This document shows, in pieces, positions 8,655 through 17,547 of a stretch of 33,927 nucleotides of DNA. Position numbers and translations under genes: made by a program. Each line of letters starts with the position of its first letter. The first letter of the stretch is position 1. Source of the stretch: Alphaproteobacteria bacterium (GTDB lineage Bacteria; Pseudomonadota; Alphaproteobacteria; SP197). The notes below the pieces were generated by a model. That model saw only the letters and a list, made by a program, of their open reading frames with translations, had not been told where the DNA came from and searched no databases. The stretch covers positions 1 to 33,927 of the forward strand of contig JAJEHK010000107.1 of NCBI GenBank assembly GCA_022823765.1, written 5' to 3'.

Positions 8655-9671
8655 TCAGCCCTCCACCAGGTGTTCGATCGGATTGACCGCTGTCGTTCCC
8701 TGGCGAAGTTCGAAGTGGGACTGCGGTTGGGAAATGCCGCCACTGGCTCCGACACTGGCGATGACGTCGCCGCGCAAGACCATCTGGCCTCGGGCGACAA
8801 GATTGCGCGCATTGTGGGCATAGGCCGTGACCCAGCCATCCGTATGGCGCAACAGCACAAGATTGCCGTAACCCCTGATCTCGTTGCCGACGTAGGAGAC
8901 GACGCCATCTTCCGCCGCACGCACCGGTGTCCCGGCCGGTGCGGCGATGTTGATGCCGTCATTGTGCAAACCACCGGCCTTGGGACCAAAACCCGAGACA
9001 ACCCGTCCGGTGACAGGCCAGATGAACTGCAGGTCGCCTCCGGGCGCCGGCTCGGGGATGGCCGTCATCACGGGTTCGGGAATGGCGGTCGTCACAGGTT
9101 CGGGGATGGACACGTCTGCCGCCGCCACCTGGGGTGGAGTGGTGACTGCCTGTGGCACCGTCAGTTGCTGTCCTTCCAGGAGGAGATAGGGTTTGACCAG
9201 ACCATTGATCTCGGCGAGTTCGCGTGAGCGCACACCAAGGTGGCGCGAAATGCCGAGCAACGTATCGCCGCGCCGTACAGTGTAGATTGTGACCGGCCCT
9301 GTATCTGAAGGCACGGTTTCCAGGACCATCGGTTCGCGGGGCGTATCATCCCCGGCGGCGCCGAGAATGCGTTCAATGTGCGCCAACAAGTCCCCGGTTG
9401 CCTGTTCTTCCGGCTCGGCGACGGGCGGCGGCGGCGCAGCAGGCACCGCCGGTGGAACGGGCTTTTCGCCAGGCAGGGGAGGCAGGGATGCCAGTCGGCC
9501 GGCGGGCGGAGTTCCTGGCAGTGGTGGCACGACATGATCGATGTGGCGCACCGGCGCCGGCATCTGGGCACAGGACGCCACCAGAACGGCGACGCAAAGG
9601 AGCGCCAGAAACCCCGGCACCGGTCTGTCACTCCTGGACGAGAGGAACAAACCTGACATCGAGAAAGGCAT
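8655..9671 (-). CDS. LysM + degenerate M23/LytM domain lipoprotein, NlpD-like
   Basis: Signal/lipobox-like FLALLCVAVLVASCAQ, LysM YTVRRGDTLLGISRHLGVRSRELAEINGL, M23 WPVTGRVVSGFGPKAGGLHNDGINIAAPAGTPVRAAEDGVV...SHFELRQG. ATG 9671 chosen; overlaps the pcm end. Confidence 0.88.
   Translation of the reverse strand: MPFSMSGLFLSSRSDRPVPGFLALLCVAVLVASCAQMPAPVRHIDHVVPPLPGTPPAGRLASLPPLPGEKPVPPAVPAAPPPPVAEPEEQATGDLLAHIERILGAAGDDTPREPMVLETVPSDTGPVTIYTVRRGDTLLGISRHLGVRSRELAEINGLVKPYLLLEGQQLTVPQAVTTPPQVAAADVSIPEPVTTAIPEPVMTAIPEPAPGGDLQFIWPVTGRVVSGFGPKAGGLHNDGINIAAPAGTPVRAAEDGVVSYVGNEIRGYGNLVLLRHTDGWVTAYAHNARNLVARGQMVLRGDVIASVGASGGISQPQSHFELRQGTTAVNPIEHLVEG
9049..9114 (-). repeat. 24-nt in-frame tandem repeat (about 2.7 copies) encoding IPEPV(T/M)TA
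   Basis: GGCTCGGGGATGGCCGTCATCACG / GGTTCGGGAATGGCGGTCGTCACA / GGTTCGGGGATGGACACG; protein VSIPEPVTTAIPEPVMTAIPEPAP. Confidence 0.8.
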
Positions 9672-10248
9672 GACTTTCATGGCCCGAATCGAAGCGTCGC
9701 ACATGGTAGAGCTTCTGGTCGAACACCGTTCCACCAACCGGCACGACCATGATACCACCGGGGACAAGCTGGTCGATCAGGGGCTGCGGCATGGTAGCAG
9801 CCGCCGCCGTCACCATGATCCTGTCGAAGGGGGCTTCTTCCGGCCAGCCGAAGGAGCCGTCTCCCAACCGGCAGGTGATGTTCTCGAGGTTCAGTTCGGC
9901 AAACCGGGCCATCGCCTGGCACAACAGCGTGTCGTGGCGTTCGATCGTCCACACGTGACCTGCCAGTTGCGCCAGAATGGCGGTCTGGTAGCCGCTCCCG
10001 GTGCCGATTTCGAGAACCCGCATGCCTTCCTCGAGATCCAGTCTCTCGGACATCAGGGCAACAACCAGAGGCTGACTGATCGTCTGCTGGCAGTCGATAG
10101 GCAGAGCCACGTTCTCCCAGGCGCGGGCGGTCAGGTCATGACGCACAAAGCGGTCCCGGGGTACGGTCGCCATGGCTTCGAGTACCTTGAACGAACGCAC
10201 GCCCAGCGTAACGAGGTCCTCTACGAGTTCCGGACGCGAGGCAGGCAT
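9628..10248 (-). CDS. pcm: Protein-L-isoaspartate O-methyltransferase
   Basis: VLEAMATVPRDRFV, ISQPLVVALMSERLDLEEGMRVLEIGTGSGYQTAILAQL, VTAAAATMPQPLIDQLVPGGIMVVPVG. Confidence 0.93.
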   Translation of the reverse strand: MPASRPELVEDLVTLGVRSFKVLEAMATVPRDRFVRHDLTARAWENVALPIDCQQTISQPLVVALMSERLDLEEGMRVLEIGTGSGYQTAILAQLAGHVWTIERHDTLLCQAMARFAELNLENITCRLGDGSFGWPEEAPFDRIMVTAAAATMPQPLIDQLVPGGIMVVPVGGTVFDQKLYHVRRFDSGHESHAFLDVRFVPLVQE

Positions 10249-10258
10249 CGCCGCGCCG

Positions 10259-11554
10259 TCAGCCGTCTACCGGTGCGGCCCCGCCGGGATGCAGGCGCTC
10301 CATGCCACCCATGTAGGGACGCAGGACCTCGGGTATGGAGACGCTTCCGTCCTCGTGCTGACCGTTCTCCAGGATGGCGATCAGCGCCCGGCCAACCGCA
10401 ACACCCGATCCATTGAGCGTATGAACAAACCGGGTCTTGCGCGTGTCCCTGGTCCGGCAGCGAGCAGCCATCCGTCTCGCCTGGAAGTCGGCGCAGTTCG
10501 ACAGACTCGAGATCTCCCGCCACTTCTTCTGCCCCGGCAGCCACACTTCGATATCCCATGTAAGACGGGCTGAAAATCCGATGTCTCCGGTCGAGAGGGT
10601 GACGACTCGGTAGGGCAATGCCAACCGCTGCAGGACGGTCTCCGCACAGGACGCCATGCGGCGGTGTTCCTCAGGGGAGTCCTCGGGCGTCGTCACCGAA
10701 ACCAGTTCCACCTTCCAGAACTGATGCTGGCGGAGCATGCCCCTGGTATCGCGTCCCGCCGCTCCCGCCTCGGACCGGAAACACGGGGTGAGCGCGGTGT
10801 AGCGCAGGGGAAGCGTGTCCTCATCGAGAATCGTTTCCCGGACCAGGTTCGTGAGGGTCATTTCCGCGGTGGGAATGAGGTAGCGGTTGTCGGTGGTCCG
10901 GAAGAGATCACCGGCGAACTTGGGTAGGTTGCCGGTGCCGTAGGCGGTCTCGGGACGCACCAGCAGGGGGCCTGAGACCTCGACATAGCCGAACTCCCGG
11001 GTGTGCACATCAAGCATGAAGGAGGCAAGCGCCCGTTCAAGTCGGGCCATGGCACCGGAAAGGACAACGAAACGAGTACCGGAAAGGCGCGCCGCGCTCT
11101 CGAAGTCCATGCCGCCGAGAATGACGCCGAGATCGACGTGGTCCCTCGGCTCGAAGGCAAAGTTGCGCGGGTTTCCCCAACGGTGCGTCTCGACGTTGTC
11201 CGTTTCGTCGGCGCCCTCGGGAACGGTGTCGTCGACGACATTGGGAATGGCCTCGAGCACATTGTGAAGTTTTCCGGAATCCTCACGCTCTATCGCCTCC
11301 AGGGTTGCGATCTGCTGCTTTATGTTGCCGACTTCCGCGATCTCTGCCGCTGCATCCCGACCGCCACGCCTCGCTGCACTGATCAGGCGCGTCAGTTCGT
11401 TGCGCCGCTGCTGCAGCTCCTGGGCAGCGGTCCTGGAGTGCCGCACCTTACGGTCCATGTCGAGTATCAGCGACGCCTGCGGAGGCAATCCACGGCGGGC
11501 GCAAGCCTCGTCGAAGGCCTGGGGATTGGCGCGAATCCACACAATGTCGTGCAT
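10259..11554 (-). CDS. serS: Serine--tRNA ligase
   Basis: [23 protein letters not shown]; class II motifs [69 protein letters not shown]. Confidence 0.97.
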   Translation of the reverse strand: MHDIVWIRANPQAFDEACARRGLPPQASLILDMDRKVRHSRTAAQELQQRRNELTRLISAARRGGRDAAAEIAEVGNIKQQIATLEAIEREDSGKLHNVLEAIPNVVDDTVPEGADETDNVETHRWGNPRNFAFEPRDHVDLGVILGGMDFESAARLSGTRFVVLSGAMARLERALASFMLDVHTREFGYVEVSGPLLVRPETAYGTGNLPKFAGDLFRTTDNRYLIPTAEMTLTNLVRETILDEDTLPLRYTALTPCFRSEAGAAGRDTRGMLRQHQFWKVELVSVTTPEDSPEEHRRMASCAETVLQRLALPYRVVTLSTGDIGFSARLTWDIEVWLPGQKKWREISSLSNCADFQARRMAARCRTRDTRKTRFVHTLNGSGVAVGRALIAILENGQHEDGSVSIPEVLRPYMGGMERLHPGGAAPVDG

Positions 11555-11586
11555 GCCGGTTTACCTTGCCATGCGAGCCGGAACGA

Positions 11587-12594
11587 TCAGCGCGCCGGAT
11601 TGAAGTCCGTTTCCTCGTAAGCCTGGGAATCGTCCACCTCTTCGACCTCTTCTTCCTGTTCGCCGGCTTCCTCGGCCTTCGCCTTGCGCTGCTCGGTGAA
11701 GCGTGCACACCAGATCGATACCTCGTAGAGCAGAATCAGTGGCAACGCGAGGCCAAGTTGGCTGAAGGGATCGGGCGGCGTGATCACGGCCGCCAGCACG
11801 AAGACGGCGACGATGGCGTACTTGCGCTTTTCCTTCAGTCCTTCGGCCGTCACCATGCCGGTCCGTGCCGCCAGAGTCATCACCAGAGGCAACTGGAAAC
11901 TGATGCCGAAGGCGAAGAGGAGCTTGAGGAGAAGCGAAAAGTACTCGCTCACCCGCACTTCCATGACGATGGGCAGTTGCCCGAAGTCTCCAGTCTGCTG
12001 AAAGCCCAGGAAGAACCTCAGGGCGACGGGAAAGAAGGCGTAGTAGACCATCGCCGCGCCGAGCGTGAAAAGCAGCGGAAACACCAGCATGAAGGGCAGA
12101 ACCAGCTTCTTTTCCCGGCGATAGAGACCGGGCGCCACGAATGCCCAGAGTTGCCAGGCCAGAAACGGCAGCGAGACGCACAGGGACACGAAGAAACCCA
12201 CTTTCACGTAGGTCAGGAAGGCTTCCTGTGGGCTTGTGAAGATGAACCGTGGCGGGTACTCGGAATCGGCGCTGCGATCGATGGTTGCCCCCTCGGTGAC
12301 GCCTGCCGGTTCCGCAGGTGCAGCGTCCTCGTCCGGTGACGGGGAGAACAGCATCCAGGCATCACTCAGGGTGCGCTCGATCCACGTCTCCTCGCTCTCC
12401 TCCAGCTCTTCCACCGGCGCCAGCCCATAGGCATCGTAGAGCGGCAAGGCGAGAAAGTTGTAGATCGCCGGCGCGAAGTAGAAACAAGGCAGGAAGGCAA
12501 GCAGAACCACCGCCGCGCTGCGCACGAGGCGCCGGCGCAGTTCGACGAGATGCTCCAGCAGCGGAAGCTTGGTGTTGTCGATATCCTTGATCAA
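11587..12594 (-). CDS. tatC: Sec-independent protein translocase TatC with enlarged first periplasmic loop
   Basis: LEHLVELRRRLVRSA, SPQEAFLTYVKVGFFVSLCVSLPFLAWQLWAFVAPGLYRREKK, FGISFQLPLVM, VFVLAAVITPPDPFSQLGLALPLILLYEVSIW. Confidence 0.95.
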   Translation of the reverse strand: MIKDIDNTKLPLLEHLVELRRRLVRSAAVVLLAFLPCFYFAPAIYNFLALPLYDAYGLAPVEELEESEETWIERTLSDAWMLFSPSPDEDAAPAEPAGVTEGATIDRSADSEYPPRFIFTSPQEAFLTYVKVGFFVSLCVSLPFLAWQLWAFVAPGLYRREKKLVLPFMLVFPLLFTLGAAMVYYAFFPVALRFFLGFQQTGDFGQLPIVMEVRVSEYFSLLLKLLFAFGISFQLPLVMTLAARTGMVTAEGLKEKRKYAIVAVFVLAAVITPPDPFSQLGLALPLILLYEVSIWCARFTEQRKAKAEEAGEQEEEVEEVDDSQAYEETDFNPAR

Positions 12595-12601
12595 GGGCGT
12601 T

Positions 12602-12979
12602 CTACGTGTCGCCAGAAGCCCTGGCGCGTTCCGGCGGCGCTTTCTCGGCCGCAGTCTCCGGCTCGTCCCTGACTTTCATGTTTTCCTGCACCTCGCGGCC
12701 GGTGTCCTCGAGTTCCTTCTTGAGGCTGCCTGTGGGGTCAATGGCCGCAGTCACCGCCTTCTTCGCCTTCAGCGGTGTCTCAACAGCCTTCTTGACGTCA
12801 TCGATCTCGGCTTCCTTGGCATACTGATCCAGCGCTTTCTGGAAATCCCGCGCCATGCGCCGCGCCTTGCCGGTCCATACGCCAACGGTCCGCAGGACCT
12901 TGGGCAGGTCCTTGGGGCCAACCACAACCAGCAACACCGCCCCGACGACCGCCAATTCGAACCATCCGAGATCGAACAT
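12602..12979 (-). CDS. tatB: Sec-independent protein translocase TatB
   Basis: MFDLGWFELAVVGAVLLVVVGPKDLPKVLRTVGVWTGKARRMARDFQ. Confidence 0.93.
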   Translation of the reverse strand: MFDLGWFELAVVGAVLLVVVGPKDLPKVLRTVGVWTGKARRMARDFQKALDQYAKEAEIDDVKKAVETPLKAKKAVTAAIDPTGSLKKELEDTGREVQENMKVRDEPETAAEKAPPERARASGDT

Positions 12980-13002
12980 GTCCGATAATCTTCATCAAGT
13001 GT

Positions 13003-13239
13003 CTAGGCGACTGTCTTGTCTTTCTCGTTTTCGGCGGACGCGGGTGTAGCGGTTCCCTCGATGGTTGTCGGGGATTCATCGGATTGCCGTGCCTGCGCTG
13101 CCTCATCCTTCATGCCGGACTTGAACTCCTTGATCCCCTTGGCGAGATCACCGGCCAGCTTGGGAATCCGGTTGCGTCCGAAGAGGAGCAGAACGATGAC
13201 CAGCACGATGAGCCAATGCCATATGCTGAAGGTACCCAT
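13003..13239 (-). CDS. tatA: Sec-independent protein translocase TatA
   Basis: [46 protein letters not shown]; start at ATG 13239 with GGGAGACC upstream. Confidence 0.93.
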   Translation of the reverse strand: MGTFSIWHWLIVLVIVLLLFGRNRIPKLAGDLAKGIKEFKSGMKDEAAQARQSDESPTTIEGTATPASAENEKDKTVA

Positions 13240-13304
13240 GGTGAGGTCTCCCTTCCCTGTCGATCCATGAAACGGCACCACTGAAGCGCCGTCCCGACCC
13301 GGGA

Positions 13305-13333
13305 CATATAGCCGTCCAGGGGGCCAAGGGCAA
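13305..13333 (-). promoter_or_regulatory. Putative sigma70-type promoter for tatABC
   Basis: Minus strand TTGCCC (13333-13328) - 17 nt - TATATG (13310-13305), about 65 nt upstream of the tatA ATG. Each hexamer is 4/6 to consensus. Confidence 0.35.
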
Positions 13334-13695
13334 TGATGATCGACGTCTCCCTTCCGACTTCGCTGCCATGGGAGACCATGATCGAAGAGAGGCTGCCCCC
13401 TGCAGCACAGCGACCGTCAGTCTGTCCGACCGCACCGGAGTTGTCACGACCACGGACCCTGGAGGTCACTCGGGCTCCGTCCGACGAAGGCTTCCGGGCA
13501 CCTGTTGCTGCCGGGGCAGGGTCATGCGTTGGACGCGGACACAACCCTGTGGCGGAAGGAACTCCCGACTTCCTCGTGGCCGATGACAGGACTGTCATGA
13601 GCGACTACAACCAATTCGCCGAGTTGCGCGGAACTGTCGTTGAAACCGGCATGAGTTGTGAACCGGTCGGTGGGAAGCAAGGAGGGGGTAGACTG

Positions 13696-14253
13696 ATGCA
13701 TCGAACAGGGGTTCCGCGCCGTGTGTTGCTCGCGGGAGCACTCGCGGCGGGGCTATTGGCCATCATCGGTCAAGCGACACTCGGCGCGGCGGAATCGGAC
13801 GAGTTCGTCAATGCGCTGCCCGACGGCGTTGCGATGGACGGCTTTGATGTCGTTGCCTACTTCCATGGCGCGCCTGCCAAGGGCCTGGCCTCCCACAGCG
13901 TCGACTACAAGGGCACATCGTGGCGGTTCAGCTCGGCCGAGAACGCGGCGGCCTTTGCGGCCAATCCGGGTGCATACGAGCCGCAATACAACGGATGGTG
14001 CGCCTACGCGGCGTCGGAAGGTTACGGGGCGGAGGTCGATTTCGTGAACGGATGGTCAGTGCTCGACGGCAAGCTCTACCTGAACTGGGATGCCGCGACC
14101 CGCGATGCGTTCCTGTCCGAGCAGTTGACGCGAATCGAGCGCGCAGGAAGGAACTGGCCGGACCTTCACGCCGACCTGCGGGATGGATCTGCGGCAATGT
14201 ACACACACGCCGGAGAAGGCGTTGCCATTGTCCATCCCCAGCAACTCGATTGA
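13696..14253 (+). CDS. YHS domain-containing protein with possible Tat signal peptide
   Basis: MHRTGVPRRVLLAGALAAGLLAIIGQATLGAAESDEFVNALPDGVAMDGFDVVAYFHGAPAKG...VDYKGTSWRFSSAENAAAFAANPGAYEPQYNGWCAYAASEGYGAEVD. ATG 13696 preceded by AAGGAGGGGGTAGACTG. Confidence 0.85.
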   Translation: MHRTGVPRRVLLAGALAAGLLAIIGQATLGAAESDEFVNALPDGVAMDGFDVVAYFHGAPAKGLASHSVDYKGTSWRFSSAENAAAFAANPGAYEPQYNGWCAYAASEGYGAEVDFVNGWSVLDGKLYLNWDAATRDAFLSEQLTRIERAGRNWPDLHADLRDGSAAMYTHAGEGVAIVHPQQLD

Positions 14254-14279
14254 ACGGGGGACCGGCGGCGTGACGTCAC

Positions 14280-15326
14280 TCAGGCGAGGTGCGGGGCCTG
14301 CTGACAGGGGAAGACGAGAACGGAATCTTCGTCAAAACGAATCCTGACATCGGTACCGGGCTCCGGCGCCGTCTGACCAAGGATGCGCGCCCGCAGCGTC
14401 TCGCCGTTCTTGAGGCGCAGGGAAACAAGCGTGGAATGACCGACCAGACGCCGTTCAATCACCCGTGCGCCAGGACCCTCGCCTTCGGGCGTCAAGTGCA
14501 GGCCTTCCGGACGAATCAGGACATCGACTCTCTGGCCGGTGATGAATCCGTCAGCCAGAACGTCACCCACCGGTGAGCGGACCCGGCCAGGAACTGCGGT
14601 GCCATGCAACCAGTTGACGTCACCGAGGAACCGCGCCACGAAGGCCGTTGCCGGACGCTGGTAGATCGCGCCCGGTGTTCCCGTCTGAAGAAGCCTGCCG
14701 CCCTGAAGAACGGCAATGCGATCGCCAAGATAGAGCGCTTCCTCGGCGTCGTGGGTGACAATGAGTGTTGTCGTCCCGATGTCTCGCAGGATTTCGAGAG
14801 TCTGGTCCCTCACCGATTCACGCAAGCGCACGTCGAGACCGGAGAACGGTTCGTCGAGCAGCAGGATGCGTGGTTTCGGCGCCAGGGCCCGCGCCAGGGC
14901 AACACGTTGCTGTTCACCACCCGAAAGCATGTGCGGGTACTTCTCCGCGTAACCACCAAGACCCACCATGTCGAGAAGGTCCCCGGCGGTGGACTTCGCC
15001 TGCCGGCTCCTGCGCAGGCCGAAGGCGATGTTGTCGGCGACAGTGAGATGGGGGAAAAGGGCAAACTCCTGGAAGACCAGGCCCACGCCCCGCATCTCGG
15101 GCGGCCGGTGGACGCCGTTTCCGGCGACCACTTCGTCACCGATGCGAATCTCGCCGCTCACCAGGGGTTCGAGTCCGGCGGCAAGGTGAAGGGCGGTGGT
15201 CTTGCCGCATCCCGAGGGACCGACCAGGCACATGACCTCACCGTCGGCAATCTCGAGATCGACATGTTTCAGGGCTTCTTCACCGGCCCAGGAATGGCTG
15301 ACGCCGTGAAAGGACAATCCTGGCAT
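14280..15326 (-). CDS. ABC transporter ATP-binding protein, FbpC/PotA-like (with TOBE-type C-terminus)
   Basis: Walker A GPSGCGKTTALHLAAGLE, Q-loop FQEFALFPHLTV, signature LSGGEQQRVALARALAPKPRILLLDEPFSGLD, H-loop VTHDAEEAL. Confidence 0.93.
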   Translation of the reverse strand: MPGLSFHGVSHSWAGEEALKHVDLEIADGEVMCLVGPSGCGKTTALHLAAGLEPLVSGEIRIGDEVVAGNGVHRPPEMRGVGLVFQEFALFPHLTVADNIAFGLRRSRQAKSTAGDLLDMVGLGGYAEKYPHMLSGGEQQRVALARALAPKPRILLLDEPFSGLDVRLRESVRDQTLEILRDIGTTTLIVTHDAEEALYLGDRIAVLQGGRLLQTGTPGAIYQRPATAFVARFLGDVNWLHGTAVPGRVRSPVGDVLADGFITGQRVDVLIRPEGLHLTPEGEGPGARVIERRLVGHSTLVSLRLKNGETLRARILGQTAPEPGTDVRIRFDEDSVLVFPCQQAPHLA

Positions 15327-15406
15327 GAAACGTCCGCATGCTGATCAAGCGATCGGGATGCTATCTGCAAACAGTTCTTATTTTCAAGTCTATCGTCGCG
15401 CCCCTT

Positions 15407-15988
15407 TCAGGAGGACTCTTCCTCGCCGTCCCCGGGGCCGCCGGGCAGCGGCAGATCCGGCCTGCTCTCGAGCAGTCCCGCGGCAAGCAACTCGTCGCGT
15501 CCCGGCAGGTCATCCACTGATTCAAGGCCGAAGTGCTCGAGGAATTCATCACTGGTCCGCCACTGCAGGGGCCTTCCCGGTGTACGTCGACGTCCCGACG
15601 GACGGATCCAGCCGATTTCGAGGAGAAGATCGAGTGTGCCCCGCGACAGTGAAACACCCCGGATGGCCTCGACCTCGGCACGGGTCACGGGCTGGTGGTA
15701 GGCGATGATGGCCAGGGTCTCGAGAGCTGCCCGGGACAGCCTGCGGCGACGCACTGACCGGATTTTGAGATCCGCTCCAAGATCCATCGCCGTGCGAAAG
15801 GACCACTTGCCGGCAATCCGCACCGGCTCGACGCCCCGCCCCCTGTAGTCCTCTGCCAGCCGACCAAGACAGGCCCCGACATCTGCGTCTTCGCCGAGCC
15901 GCGAGGCAATCTCCTTCTCGTCGACAGGCTGCGGCGACGCGAACAGCAGTGCCTCGACAATGCGTACATCCCGGGTCGGCGCCCTCAT
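15407..15988 (-). CDS. scpB: SMC-Scp complex subunit ScpB
   Basis: IVEALLFASPQPVDEKEIASRL, WSFRTA, LSRAALETLAIIAYHQPVTRAEVEAIRGVSLSRGTLDLLLEIGWIRPSGRRRTPGRPLQWRTSDEFLEHFGLESVDDLP. Confidence 0.94.
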   Translation of the reverse strand: MRAPTRDVRIVEALLFASPQPVDEKEIASRLGEDADVGACLGRLAEDYRGRGVEPVRIAGKWSFRTAMDLGADLKIRSVRRRRLSRAALETLAIIAYHQPVTRAEVEAIRGVSLSRGTLDLLLEIGWIRPSGRRRTPGRPLQWRTSDEFLEHFGLESVDDLPGRDELLAAGLLESRPDLPLPGGPGDGEEESS

Positions 15989-16767
15989 GTTCCCCGCCTT
16001 CTGATCTCGACCGGGGTCCAGGCGCCATCCTGACGCAGCTCCGCCTTCCCCTGACGGGCAAGTTCAAGCCCCGCAACCAGGGTGGAGCTGACGACGGAAC
16101 GATAGAAGAGACCACTGTGCAGGTCCTCGGGAAGCAGACTGATCATGTCCTTCCAGTCGGGCAGATCACCAATCAGCGCCTCGAGGCGTTGCAGCGCCGC
16201 CTCCACGGAGAACACCTCGACAGGTTCTGGACGCCAGGCCTGCTGGCGGACACGCTGCAGGAGTTCTCCATAGGCTCTGAGCAGGCGCCAGAGGGACTCG
16301 CGCCACACGTCCTGCGTTTCGACAGGCAGGCCTTCGGGATGGCCGCAACGGAAGACGTCACGATCGAGCATGGGAAGCGCCATGAGCGCCCGGGCGCTGT
16401 CCCTCATCGATTCAAGCCGGCGCAACTGGAATTGCAACGCCTCGGCCATGAGTTCCGGTGACGGTTCTTCCTCCTCTTCGCGGGGGATGAGGAGCCGGGA
16501 CTTGAGGTAGGCGAGCCAGGCCGCCATGACAAGATAGTCGGCGGCAAGTTCAAGATGGCGATGACGGGCCCGGGCCACGAACGCGAGGTACTGATCTGCC
16601 AGATCCACCATGGATATGCGGGCAAGGTCCACTTTCTGCTGACGCGCCAGAGCAAGGAGGACATCGAGCGGGCCCTCGTAGCCCGCCACATCCACCCGGA
16701 AGACGCCGGACGGACCGGGCGCCGGGCCCGCCTCATCCTCGGCAAAGTCCTCGTCGGTCACCTGCAT
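15985..16767 (-). CDS. scpA: Segregation/condensation protein ScpA
   Basis: YEGPLDVLLALARQQKVDLARISMVDLADQYLAFV...ELAADYLVMAAWLAYLKSRLLIP; ATGA overlap with scpB (15985-15988). Confidence 0.94.
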   Translation of the reverse strand: MQVTDEDFAEDEAGPAPGPSGVFRVDVAGYEGPLDVLLALARQQKVDLARISMVDLADQYLAFVARARHRHLELAADYLVMAAWLAYLKSRLLIPREEEEEPSPELMAEALQFQLRRLESMRDSARALMALPMLDRDVFRCGHPEGLPVETQDVWRESLWRLLRAYGELLQRVRQQAWRPEPVEVFSVEAALQRLEALIGDLPDWKDMISLLPEDLHSGLFYRSVVSSTLVAGLELARQGKAELRQDGAWTPVEIRRRGT

Positions 16768-16857
16768 GCAGCCCCCCTCAGAGCGGAACGTGAGTCTCGC
16801 CGCATTCCCGCCTCGATTCCAGCCATCATCTCCAGGCTCTGCGGGGAGAATTGTTCA

Positions 16858-17547
16858 TCATACCATCGCGATGGCAATGATGGCGTGAATGATGGCCTCG
16901 ACCGGAGGCAGGAGGAGATGGGAAAGAATGCTGACGTCCAGTCCGATCTGTTCTCCGATGAGCGGTGGCAATGCGATGAGGGCGACAAGGATGGCGATAC
17001 CGTATCGTTCGATGCGCTGGAAGCGCGCCGCCAGGGGTGCCGAAAGCAGACCGGTCACCACGCGCCCGCCGTCGAGAGGTGGCAATGGAAGCATGTTGAA
17101 GACCGCCAGCACGACATTGATGATCAGCGCATTGCGCAGGTTGGCGGCAAGCCAGGCGGAGGCCACATCGGGGACGAGGACCACGAGGTGAAAGGCGAGT
17201 GCCGCCCCGAGGGCCATCAGAAGATTGATGGCCGGACCCGCAGCCGCCACCAGGACCATGTCGCGCCGTGGCCGGCCAAGACGATGGAACCGCACCGGGA
17301 CCGGCCGGGCATAGCCGAACAGGAAGGGCGCCTGGAAAAGGAGCAGAAGGCACGGCAGCAGAATTGTTCCGAACCGGTCAATGTGCTTCAGGGGATTGAA
17401 CGTGACCCGGCCCATGAGCCGTGCAGTGTCATCCCCGAGTTTCCAGGCCACCCATCCGTGCGCGGCCTCGTGAAGCGTGATGGCGGTCACCACCGGCAGG
17501 GCCCAGACCGAAACCAGCCACAGGATTCCCTCCACGTCGAAGCTCAT
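16858..17547 (-). CDS. Site-2 protease family (M50) membrane metalloprotease
   Basis: HExxH motif in AITLHEAAHGWVAWKLGDDTA; second motif FNMLPLPPLDGGRVV. Confidence 0.92.
   Translation of the reverse strand: MSFDVEGILWLVSVWALPVVTAITLHEAAHGWVAWKLGDDTARLMGRVTFNPLKHIDRFGTILLPCLLLLFQAPFLFGYARPVPVRFHRLGRPRRDMVLVAAAGPAINLLMALGAALAFHLVVLVPDVASAWLAANLRNALIINVVLAVFNMLPLPPLDGGRVVTGLLSAPLAARFQRIERYGIAILVALIALPPLIGEQIGLDVSILSHLLLPPVEAIIHAIIAIAMV

Noticed and set aside
7682-9001. 439-aa minus-strand ORF spanning DUF815 and part of the NlpD-like gene
   Set aside because: Antisense to DUF815 and out of frame with the NlpD-like gene; no domain signals.
11566-12339. 257-aa plus-strand ORF
   Set aside because: Antisense to tatC; highly charged His/Gln/Glu-rich shadow translation.
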